From assembly GCA_039024295.1 (NCBI GenBank), contig JBCDIQ010000038.1, forward strand, positions 1 through 23,132: a DNA stretch of 23,132 nt. Reading direction: 5' to 3'. Origin of the DNA: JBCDIQ01 sp039024295 (lineage in GTDB: Bacteria; Bacteroidota; Bacteroidia; J057). This document shows positions 1-6,365 of the stretch, piece after piece (the stretch's first letter is position 1; each line of letters opens with the position of its first letter). A model generated the notes under the pieces. That model saw only the letters and a program-made list of their open reading frames with translations. It was not told the DNA's origin and did not search any database. Both the position numbers and the translations under genes were made by a program.

Positions 1-127
1 CCCGTAACAAGTGAATATTTTTTATGGAAAAAGGGAAGATCAGTTGTCTTTTATTTGCAATCGTTTACGGGGATTTTATGAGAAGATGAATTTTGATTAC
101 AACATTTGTGATTCCCGTTCAAATCCA

Positions 128-135
128 TAATTTTG
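128..135 (+). promoter_or_regulatory. Predicted Bacteroidota promoter of the exbB operon
   Basis: A TAATTTTG box (128-135) matches the Bacteroidota -7 consensus TAnnTTTG exactly. A TTTG at 105-108 lies 19 bases upstream, within the usual 19-21 spacing for the -33 element. It would give a leader of roughly 45 bases before the ATG at 189. The rest of 1-188 is AT-rich and I see no gene in it. The motif match is direct; the function is inferred. Confidence 0.6.
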
Positions 136-188
136 AATGTCTTACTCATTAAAATCTGCAAACGTTTAATTAAAATCTGACTAACATC

Positions 189-1133
189 ATGGCCAAAGCT
201 AATTCTTCAGGTGATGGTACACAGGTCAAACCTGCAAGCCCACTGAAAGGTCTCTTCCCGGTTATCGCGATTGCTGTATGCTTAATTGTGGCTCACTGGG
301 TGTTCTACAGCATGTTCGGTGCACCTGAAAACTTCGAAGGCGGAGTTGAAGCACAAAAGCAGTATGTAGAGTACGAAAAAAAATATGACGCCTGGGTTGA
401 TGGCGGCAAGCAGGGCGAAGAGCCTGCTGAGGTAAAGCCTCCCCAAGATAACCACCCTGTTTCCATGAAGGAAGACTTCGGAAAAGGATTCATGGGTATC
501 GTATTCAAAGGTGGATTTGTAATTCCCATTGGTATGACCCTCTTCCTCGTACTGTTTGTATTCACCATAGAACGCGCGATTACCATTTTTACCGCCTCCG
601 GTAAAGGCAACACGGACGTTTTCGTCAAGAAAGTGCGTCGATTCTTGGCACAGGGCGATATTGATTCCGCTGTTGCCGAATGCGATAAACAGAAAGGTTC
701 CGTAGGCAATGTGATCAAAGCCGGCCTTCGCAAGTACCGCGAAATGGAAGTTGCCACAGGCATGGAAAAAGACCAGAAAAAAGCAGCTATTCAGGCTGAG
801 CTTGAAGAAGCTACCATGCTGGAATTGCCTATGTTGGAGCGTAACCTCTCCATCATCGCGACCACTGCTTCTCTCGGTACACTGGTAGGGTTGATCGGTA
901 CAGTAATCGGTATGATCAAGGCCTTTACCGCACTGGGTGCTGGTGGTGCTCCTAACGCTGCCGAACTTGCAGTAGGTATCTCTGAAGCCTTGGTAAACAC
1001 TGCCTTGGGTATTACCACTTCTGCCGTCTCCATCCTGTTCTACAACTTCTTCACCACGAAGATTGATGGAATGACTTACAGCATGGATGAGGCCGGATAC
1101 AGCATTGTACAGACGTTCGACATTCGCAATTAA
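189..1133 (+). CDS. exbB: MotA/TolQ/ExbB family proton channel protein
   Basis: 314 aa inner-membrane subunit of the proton-driven motor that powers TonB-dependent outer-membrane transport. Hydrophobic segments lie near residues 22-44, 108-130, 219-245 and 262-288. The last two contain the conserved ExbB/TolQ channel core (ASLGTLVGLIGTVIGMI and the EALVNTALGITTSAV stretch). The N-terminal helix plus a charged loop of about 65 residues (45-107) is longer than in E. coli ExbB but common in Bacteroidota. It is the first gene of an exbB-exbD-exbD-tonB operon, with 32 bases to the next gene and a predicted promoter upstream. The ATG at 189 fits; no clear Shine-Dalgarno is seen, as usual for the phylum. 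TolQ is the alternative label, but the terminal tonB favours ExbB. Confidence 0.93.
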   Translation: MAKANSSGDGTQVKPASPLKGLFPVIAIAVCLIVAHWVFYSMFGAPENFEGGVEAQKQYVEYEKKYDAWVDGGKQGEEPAEVKPPQDNHPVSMKEDFGKGFMGIVFKGGFVIPIGMTLFLVLFVFTIERAITIFTASGKGNTDVFVKKVRRFLAQGDIDSAVAECDKQKGSVGNVIKAGLRKYREMEVATGMEKDQKKAAIQAELEEATMLELPMLERNLSIIATTASLGTLVGLIGTVIGMIKAFTALGAGGAPNAAELAVGISEALVNTALGITTSAVSILFYNFFTTKIDGMTYSMDEAGYSIVQTFDIRN

Positions 1134-1165
1134 TCTTATTTCCACCTGACAACCGCTGATACTTT

Positions 1166-1831
1166 ATGTCAAAGAAACCAAAACGCGGCTCGCCGGCTAT
1201 CGATATGACGGCAATGGTGGATGTAGCATTCTTGTTGCTAACGTTCTTCATTTTAACCACGACCAACTTCCGTGAGGAGTCCCCAGCGGAAGTTGACATT
1301 CCCTCCTCCGTAGCGGAGAAGCCCATCCCTGAGAAAGGATTGATGACCATCCACGTAACAGATACAGGTACTGTATTTGTCGGATTTTCAGACATCCCGA
1401 CCCGTGAGCAGGCACTTAAGATTGCCTTGGAAAACAAACAGTTAACTGATAACCCGGCTGCAATTCCCGAGGAATGGCTCAACCGCTTTAGTTCAGTCGA
1501 AAACTTTGGGGTTCCCTTTCGTGCTTTTACTGCATGGCTGGATATGACCGGACAGGAAGTTCAAAACTTCAAACAACCGGGTATTCCCTTTAAGATAGAT
1601 TCTGTTACCAATGCGAAGAATGAGCTTTACGATTGGATTCAGATTGGCCTCAAAGCACACGTACTTGCTACAGGCGAACAGAAGAAAATCCGTGTAGCAA
1701 TCAAAGGAGATGGCTCAGCCAAATTTCCTGATGTAAAGCAGGTCATTTCAACCGTTCAGGATTTCAACATCAATACGATGAGCCTGATCACGGAAATGGA
1801 AGATCCGCCAAATATTGGGGGTGGCTTATAA
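1166..1831 (+). CDS. exbD: ExbD/TolR family biopolymer transport protein (first copy)
   Basis: 221 aa. A short cytoplasmic N-terminus (residues 1-13) leads into one membrane helix (about 14-32) holding the MVDVAFLLL motif. Asp19 corresponds to the essential proton-binding Asp of ExbD (Asp25 in E. coli). The remaining ~190 residues are periplasmic and longer than in classical ExbD (about 140 aa in all), with an insertion before the C-terminal beta-alpha fold (RVAIKGDGSAKFPDVKQVI, about 185-203) that matches the usual ExbD end. It is the second gene of the operon. 115 non-coding bases with a short repeat separate it from the second exbD. Confidence 0.9.
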   Translation: MSKKPKRGSPAIDMTAMVDVAFLLLTFFILTTTNFREESPAEVDIPSSVAEKPIPEKGLMTIHVTDTGTVFVGFSDIPTREQALKIALENKQLTDNPAAIPEEWLNRFSSVENFGVPFRAFTAWLDMTGQEVQNFKQPGIPFKIDSVTNAKNELYDWIQIGLKAHVLATGEQKKIRVAIKGDGSAKFPDVKQVISTVQDFNINTMSLITEMEDPPNIGGGL

Positions 1832-1889
1832 AGTGCAGGTATTCGTTACGTTTTTTCTGTACTTTTTAGGATTAACTAACCTGTACACC

Positions 1890-1911
1890 GAAAACTGAAT
1901 ACTGAAAACTG
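1890..1911. repeat. Direct repeat of GAAAACTG in the exbD-exbD spacer
   Basis: Two copies of the 8-mer GAAAACTG (1890-1897 and 1904-1911) are separated by AATACT in the only long spacer of the operon. The same 8-mer occurs twice, inverted (CAGTTTTC at 16243-16250 and 16287-16294), in the spacer between the two methyltransferase genes. It is therefore a dispersed intergenic element, not coding sequence. Function unknown. Confidence 0.6.
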
Positions 1912-1946
1912 TTAATGTATCAATAACTTTCAACCAAGAATAGAAA

Positions 1947-2564
1947 ATGGCTGATGTAGATTCCGGGGGAGGCGGCGGTGGTCGCGGTAAAAAAGGTGGT
2001 AGTAAAACCAAGAAGAAGTCAACCAAGATTGACATGACTGCCATGGTGGACGTGGCCTTCTTGCTGCTTACCTTTTTCGTACTCACTGCCACCATGCGTG
2101 ATGATGCCACCATGAGCCTCACCATGCCCCCGAAAGTAGATGAGGATGTTCCAGATGATGAAACCAAAGTGAAAGTGGTAGAAGAAAAGATTCTCACCAT
2201 CATTCTCAATGATGATGATGTAATCAAATACTTCGTTGGAATTACGGAGCCGGAGGTAAAGGAAACCAATTTTGATCCTAAAACTGGCATTCGTAAAGTT
2301 ATTCTGACCCACTTGAACAAAAAGCCTAACCGCTGTATTGACTATAAACGTCGTGGGCAAACTCCTCCTGAAAATTGCTGGGATCCGATCTTTTTGATCA
2401 AGCCCAGAAATGAATCCCGATATAGTAACTTGGTGGACTTATTGGATGAAATGGCGATCACTGAAGCGCCAAAATATGCCATCGATAAATTCACCGATGC
2501 AGACAGCTTAGTGCTGTTGGCGGCAGAGCTTGGACCTGATGCCTTAGCAGAGCCCCCTGAATAA
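1947..2564 (+). CDS. exbD: ExbD/TolR family biopolymer transport protein (second copy)
   Basis: 205 aa. A glycine- and lysine-rich cytoplasmic N-terminus (residues 6-27) precedes the IDMTAMVDVAFLLLTFFVLT helix (about 28-47), with the conserved proton-path Asp at residue 35. The rest is a periplasmic domain rich in Asp and Glu (about 60-75). Compared with the first copy it has a different N-terminal tail and periplasmic sequence, so the two are diverged paralogues rather than a recent duplication. Two exbD genes between exbB and tonB is a recurrent Bacteroidota arrangement; the pair may form a heterodimer inside the ExbB pentamer (inference). tonB starts 38 bases downstream. Confidence 0.9.
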   Translation: MADVDSGGGGGGRGKKGGSKTKKKSTKIDMTAMVDVAFLLLTFFVLTATMRDDATMSLTMPPKVDEDVPDDETKVKVVEEKILTIILNDDDVIKYFVGITEPEVKETNFDPKTGIRKVILTHLNKKPNRCIDYKRRGQTPPENCWDPIFLIKPRNESRYSNLVDLLDEMAITEAPKYAIDKFTDADSLVLLAAELGPDALAEPPE

Positions 2565-2602
2565 TGAAATTGTAGAGTCCGAAATTCTAATGAGTTAACC
2601 TT

Positions 2603-3415
2603 ATGTCTCAAATAATCAAGGCGGACCTGGATGAAATGGTGTTTGAAGAGCGTGAACGACGCTATGGTGCCTATTTCCTTCGCAAGCGATATATTAAACA
2701 CCTTGCGATTGGGGTAGCTGCTGTATGCCTCTTGTTTACTGCTATGGCTACGGTACCTTCTCTCGATTTTGGCCCCAAGGAAGAGGCCATCAAACGGAAG
2801 AAGATCGTAACTGAAATCAACTTGGCGGACCTTCCGGAATCTCTTGAAGAGGAAAAACCCGAAGAAGAGCCGCCACCTCCACCACCTCCACCAAAGCCGC
2901 CCCAACTGAAACAAATCGCTTTCAAAATTCCTGAACCTGCTCCTGAAGAGGAAGTTGATCCAGATGAGGAAGTGATAGAAATGGACAGCCTTAAGGAAGC
3001 ACCTGCTATCGGTTTGGAAAACATTGATGGTGCACTTGAAGGGGTTTTTGACGGAGAAATTGACGGAGAAGGAGAGCCAGACATCATTGCTGAGACTGAT
3101 CCTGAACCAAATATCAATGACTTTATTTTTGACGCTGAAGAACCCAAACCGGTAAACATGGATGATATCCGTAAGTTGATCGGTTATCCGGATATCGCAA
3201 AAGATGCCGGTATTGAGGGCAGTGTGGTAGTTCGTGTACTTGTGGACAAGTACGGGAATTATAAAAAGCACAAAGTCATTAAAAAGGTACACCCAGTGTT
3301 GGCAAAAGCGTGTGAAAAACACGTATCAAAGTTGAAGTTTACGCCTGCCATTCAAGGGGGTAAGCCGATTCCTTTCTGGGTGAACATTCCGTTCAAATTC
3401 AAGCTGATTCAATAA
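2603..3415 (+). CDS. tonB: Energy transducer TonB
   Basis: 270 aa. The cytoplasmic N-terminus carries the Bacteroidota-type motif ERERRYGAYFLRKRY (about 16-30). It is followed by a single membrane helix (about 33-50), a periplasmic Pro/Glu-rich linker with a run of eight prolines (about 90-97) and many acidic residues (82-185), and a C-terminal TonB domain (about 188-268: YPDIAKDAGIEGSVVVRVLV, then LKFTPAIQGGKPIPFWVNIP). It couples the ExbB/ExbD proton motor to TonB-dependent outer-membrane receptors, none of which is encoded in the window. It is the last gene of the operon and is followed by a strong terminator. Confidence 0.93.
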   Translation: MSQIIKADLDEMVFEERERRYGAYFLRKRYIKHLAIGVAAVCLLFTAMATVPSLDFGPKEEAIKRKKIVTEINLADLPESLEEEKPEEEPPPPPPPPKPPQLKQIAFKIPEPAPEEEVDPDEEVIEMDSLKEAPAIGLENIDGALEGVFDGEIDGEGEPDIIAETDPEPNINDFIFDAEEPKPVNMDDIRKLIGYPDIAKDAGIEGSVVVRVLVDKYGNYKKHKVIKKVHPVLAKACEKHVSKLKFTPAIQGGKPIPFWVNIPFKFKLIQ

Positions 3416-3438
3416 TCGCTTTTGGAAGCAATAAGTTG

Positions 3439-3467
3439 AGCTGACCTCTTTGAGGTCGGCTTTTTTT
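3439..3467 (+). terminator. Intrinsic terminator of the exbB-tonB operon
   Basis: A 10-base-pair stem (3439-3448 with 3452-3461, one G-U pair) closes a TTT loop. The last stem base begins a run of seven T (3461-3467). It sits 23 bases after the tonB stop, so the operon ends here. Confidence 0.9.
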
Positions 3468-3582
3468 GTTTAAAGGCATCAAAACGTCAGTTTATCCTGA
3501 AAAGCTACCGTCAGTGAGGCTATTTCACTCCAATGCTACAGGAACTTGGATGGATAAAAAGCACATGTTCAATTTACAGCAC

Positions 3583-4860
3583 CTACCTTTCCCACACATG
3601 CCCAATCTTCAACAGGAACCGAATGTGGAACGCTACCATGAAGCTTCCCAAGGCACTGTAAAGCATAACAGTTTGACTGTCTACCAGGAAATAACCACCA
3701 ATCAACAGTGCTGCCAACCGTAAACCAAACAAGGCAATGTTGTACCTCAAAAGGAACCCCAGCCGCCGCTGTACATCTATGAGGTATGATAAGGGAGAAG
3801 CAACAAACATCAGGTATACCCAGGGCATCAAGTATTGGGCATATTCACCAGTGGTACGCCAGGTTTCACCAAATATGAGGGTCACCAGAAATGGACCTGC
3901 AACCAATACCACAAGCAGGGGGACGAGGCCTGCCAAACTTAGGTAGGTGGCAGTCTGTCTTGTAAGAGTTCCTAGTACCTGCTTTCCCTCTTCTTTTGCC
4001 CTTGCAGCCTTTTCATAGAAAACTTCTCCTACCGAACGGCTCAGGAGGGAGAAGGGGCTCATCAGGGCGCGGTTGGCCACGGTATAAAAGCCGGCAGCCT
4101 CTTGCGAGAAAAATGCGGGTAGCAGATAGAAAGGCAACTGACGGGAAATCGCATTTAGCCAGCCAGCCCAAAGACCTTTGGTCGGGAAATCACGATACGT
4201 GTAAGCCAATTCACGACACATCTGCCAATCGATAGAAATAGTGGTCCTTTCCTTCCAAAGGAGGTAACCTGCGACCAATACGGCAAAGCCTGCTGCCTGT
4301 CCTGCAATAAATCCCACCAGCAGGCCATAGAACCCTCCATCCAGGTATCCAATGACTAGCATGGTTACGTTTGATACGAACGCTTGGGCCACCCGGCTTC
4401 CCGAAAGCACTTTGTACTTCTGCAGTCGGTTCAGCATAACACGCAGTGGCTGAGACAATCCTTCTATCAGGAGACCTCCAACCAATAACAGCTGCCAACT
4501 GTAAAGTTCAGGCATATCAAGTCGGTGCCAGATCCAACTCCCAGATAGCACCAATCCTCCCCAAACGATTCCGGTAAACCCTACTGCAATTCCAGTGGAA
4601 AGCTGTAGCAGGTGCTTGGCTTCACGATCTGTCGTGGGTAGCATGATGGTCATCTCATAGCCTCCATTTAATCCAATGGCAAGGCTATTGATCACAGCAA
4701 TAAATAACCCCTGAATCCCGAAGTCTCCTACCTCATACAATCGCCCAAGCACAGGGAGCAAAATCAATGTAACCGCATGCGCAATGACCGTTCCGGAGGC
4801 TAATGTGGAAACCTGCTGGATAAAACGCGACTGCCAGAGGGCGCGAAACTGCTTCTGCAT
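3583..4860 (-). CDS. Oligosaccharide flippase family protein (Wzx-like)
   Basis: 425 aa, highly hydrophobic, with about 12 to 14 predicted membrane helices and short polar loops, as in the MVF/PST superfamily of lipid-linked oligosaccharide flippases. The N-terminus (RFIQQVSTLASGTVIAHAVT) and the GRLYEVGDFGIQGLF stretch (about 39-53) are typical of the PST start, where the first helix leads into a 'Y.p.dfG' motif. It would move undecaprenyl-linked glycan units across the inner membrane. It stands alone: no glycosyltransferase or polymerase gene is near, but the acylation cluster at 12914-19592 could act on the same kind of product (inference). The ATG at 4860 is the natural start. Confidence 0.82.
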   Translation of the reverse strand: MQKQFRALWQSRFIQQVSTLASGTVIAHAVTLILLPVLGRLYEVGDFGIQGLFIAVINSLAIGLNGGYEMTIMLPTTDREAKHLLQLSTGIAVGFTGIVWGGLVLSGSWIWHRLDMPELYSWQLLLVGGLLIEGLSQPLRVMLNRLQKYKVLSGSRVAQAFVSNVTMLVIGYLDGGFYGLLVGFIAGQAAGFAVLVAGYLLWKERTTISIDWQMCRELAYTYRDFPTKGLWAGWLNAISRQLPFYLLPAFFSQEAAGFYTVANRALMSPFSLLSRSVGEVFYEKAARAKEEGKQVLGTLTRQTATYLSLAGLVPLLVVLVAGPFLVTLIFGETWRTTGEYAQYLMPWVYLMFVASPLSYLIDVQRRLGFLLRYNIALFGLRLAALLIGGYFLVDSQTVMLYSALGSFMVAFHIRFLLKIGHVWER

Positions 4861-4935
4861 GGATGCAATTAGGAAAAATCTCTTCCAAGAAAAAAGGGAT
4901 GGAAAACTCCACGTGGCTCACAAAACCTAACGGAA

Positions 4936-4968
4936 AACCCTGTCAGCGTTCTAAATGCAGACAGGGTT
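4936..4968. repeat. Perfect 9-bp inverted repeat upstream of the flippase gene
   Basis: AACCCTGTC (4936-4944) and GACAGGGTT (4960-4968) are perfect inverted copies around a 15-base spacer. They lie 76-108 bases upstream of the flippase start and downstream of the response-regulator terminator. No good T run follows on either strand. It could be an operator or an RNA structure in the flippase leader; the role is unknown. Confidence 0.5.
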
Positions 4969-4988
4969 AAGCTGGGTGTAGTGGCCAT

Positions 4989-5019
4989 AAAAAAATCGAG
5001 CCAATGCTTTAGCTCGATT
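4989..5019 (-). terminator. Intrinsic terminator of the response-regulator gene
   Basis: On the minus strand, AATCGAGC (5019-5012) pairs perfectly with GCTCGATT (5001-4994) across a 10-base loop. A run of seven T follows, seen as A at 4989-4995 on the plus strand. It lies 37 bases past the response-regulator stop and insulates it from the flippase gene. Confidence 0.85.
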
Positions 5020-5056
5020 CATGTTTACCCAATATAAATGCGCGTGTCGTCGATGC

Positions 5057-5461
5057 TCAAACGGTTATGGCTTCCAGGTATCGAGCATTCAGCGGCTTAT
5101 TCAGATACTTCTTTACATACCTGTTACTTGCGGCCCGATCAATATCTTTCGGACTTATAGAAGAAGAAAGCATGATGATTTTACATTTTGCCTGAACATC
5201 ATCGGGCAGTTGCTCAAAATCTTCAAGGAACTGAAACCCGTCCATGATAGGCATGTTGATGTCCAGGAAAATAATTTCTGGCAAAGATGCTACGTTCTCT
5301 TGATTGGCATTTAAGAACTCCAATGCTTCCTGACCGCCTTTAAATACAGATATTCGATCAGCAAAGTTAGAGGCTTCAATAATCTTTTCATTGATGATGT
5401 TGTCGATCTCGTTATCGTCTACCAACATCACATTCTTGTAGTTCGCCATATCGTTTTCCAT
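5057..5461 (-). CDS. Single-domain response regulator (CheY-like receiver)
   Basis: 134 aa from the ATG at 5461; a TTG two codons upstream is less likely, and the ATG at 5449 is also possible. The whole protein is one receiver domain: acidic pocket Asp15-Asp16 in MLVDDNE, phospho-acceptor Asp67 in IFLDINMPIMDG, conserved Ser99 in IIMLSSS, and Lys122 in YLNKPL. There is no DNA-binding or enzymatic output domain, so it would signal by protein contact or as a phosphorelay intermediate. No histidine kinase is nearby. It has its own terminator and a 158-base upstream spacer, so it is probably a separate transcript. That spacer holds two copies of CCTGATATTA (5593-5602, 5613-5622), the second overlapping the stop of the DUF3127 gene. 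Confidence 0.9.
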   Translation of the reverse strand: MENDMANYKNVMLVDDNEIDNIINEKIIEASNFADRISVFKGGQEALEFLNANQENVASLPEIIFLDINMPIMDGFQFLEDFEQLPDDVQAKCKIIMLSSSISPKDIDRAASNRYVKKYLNKPLNARYLEAITV

Positions 5462-5619
5462 GTCCAACAGTATGTTTAGATGTTTATGATGTGCAGATAA
5501 ATGAAGGAGGCTGATTTATCTTATATGCAAATAAGTGATTTTACTGAATCAGTCTACTACGAGATAGCGCACAAAATTACATCTATTTACTGCCTGATAT
5601 TATAATTTTTTACCTGATA

Positions 5620-6048
5620 TTAAAATGGTAAATCGTCATCATCCTGCATGGTTGTAACGTCTACAGCACCCGTATTGGCATTCTGCGGGGTATTTCCAGC
5701 AGATGGTGCTCCAGTAGGGGTACCACCGGCAGCCATTTGATTTCCCCCCATATTTTGCTCATTTCTTACGGGGTTTAATCTCCAGGCATCCAATGTGGTA
5801 AAATATTTTGTTTCTCCCTGGGGGCTGTTCCATTCACGGCCGCGCAGGTTAAAAGAGACTTCTACGAGGTCTCCAGAGTTATATCCTTCGATGAGTTCAC
5901 AACGATCCTGGATCAATTCGAACTTGACAAACTGAGGATAGGCGGGGTTGTCGGCAACCTTGATTACAAACTCCCTTTTGCGGAAAGAAGGGGTTACCTG
6001 TTGGGTATCTAGTACTACGTGTAGGGTTCCTTGGACGCTAAGGCTCAT
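5620..6048 (-). CDS. DUF3127 protein with SSB-like acidic C-terminal tail
   Basis: 142 aa. Residues 1-95 match what I know of the Bacteroidota DUF3127 family: beta-rich, with TPSFRKREFVIKV, YPQFVKFELIQDRCELI and GDLVEVSFNLRGREW, a pattern suggestive of an OB fold. Residues 96-132 are a flexible Asn/Gly/Ala/Thr-rich linker. The protein ends in MQDDDDLPF, which closely resembles the acidic tip of bacterial single-stranded DNA-binding protein (SSB, DDDIPF) that recruits repair enzymes. The architecture OB-like domain, linker, acidic LPF tip parallels SSB. A role in single-stranded DNA metabolism is inference, supported slightly by xseB (exonuclease VII) upstream. 113 bases separate it from xseB, so it may have its own promoter. 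Confidence 0.85.
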   Translation of the reverse strand: MSLSVQGTLHVVLDTQQVTPSFRKREFVIKVADNPAYPQFVKFELIQDRCELIEGYNSGDLVEVSFNLRGREWNSPQGETKYFTTLDAWRLNPVRNEQNMGGNQMAAGGTPTGAPSAGNTPQNANTGAVDVTTMQDDDDLPF

Positions 6049-6161
6049 GGTGTTAGTTTTTTAGAATGAAAATCTAATACTAATAGGTTATCATGCTAAG
6101 ATAGCAAAAAATACACTGTAAAAAAAGAAATCGAGTGGGGCTAAAGGGGTGGCATGGAGAA

Positions 6162-6359
6162 CTATTCTTCTCCTTCCTGGATGAGTTGCTTCACCTCCAA
6201 TTCCGCCTCATTCAGGTGTTCCCGACACTCTTTAATTAGGGTTCTTCCTCGGCTGAAGAGGTGCAAATGACGGTCAAAATCGACCACACCTTTCTGCATT
6301 TCATCCACTAGTGAACGAATTTCTGCTAATTTTTCTTCAAGGGAAAACTCGGTTTTCAT
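6162..6359 (-). CDS. xseB: Exodeoxyribonuclease VII small subunit
   Basis: 65 aa, the usual length of XseB. It shows the family pattern of two amphipathic helices: FSLEEKLAEIRSLVDEMQKG (5-24), then HLFSRGRTLIKECREHLNEA (33-52). XseB binds the large subunit XseA to form exonuclease VII, which degrades single-stranded DNA to oligonucleotides. xseA is not in the window, although the two genes are often adjacent in other bacteria. The start lies 6 bases after the stop of the RND/MMPL exporter gene, so the two are almost certainly co-transcribed; this looks incidental rather than functional. Confidence 0.85.
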   Translation of the reverse strand: MKTEFSLEEKLAEIRSLVDEMQKGVVDFDRHLHLFSRGRTLIKECREHLNEAELEVKQLIQEGEE

Positions 6360-6365
6360 TTCGAC

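Noticed and set aside
282..1145. Long minus-strand open frame opposite exbB
   Set aside because: It is the antisense shadow of a clear ExbB gene; its translation has no family-like or hydrophobic pattern.
2342..3322. Long minus-strand open frame opposite exbD and tonB
   Set aside because: Antisense shadow; it reads as low-complexity Phe/Trp/Arg stretches opposite the Pro/Glu linker of TonB.
3466..3723. Plus-strand frame after the exbB-tonB terminator
   Set aside because: It runs from the terminator T run into the antisense of the flippase gene and has no motif.
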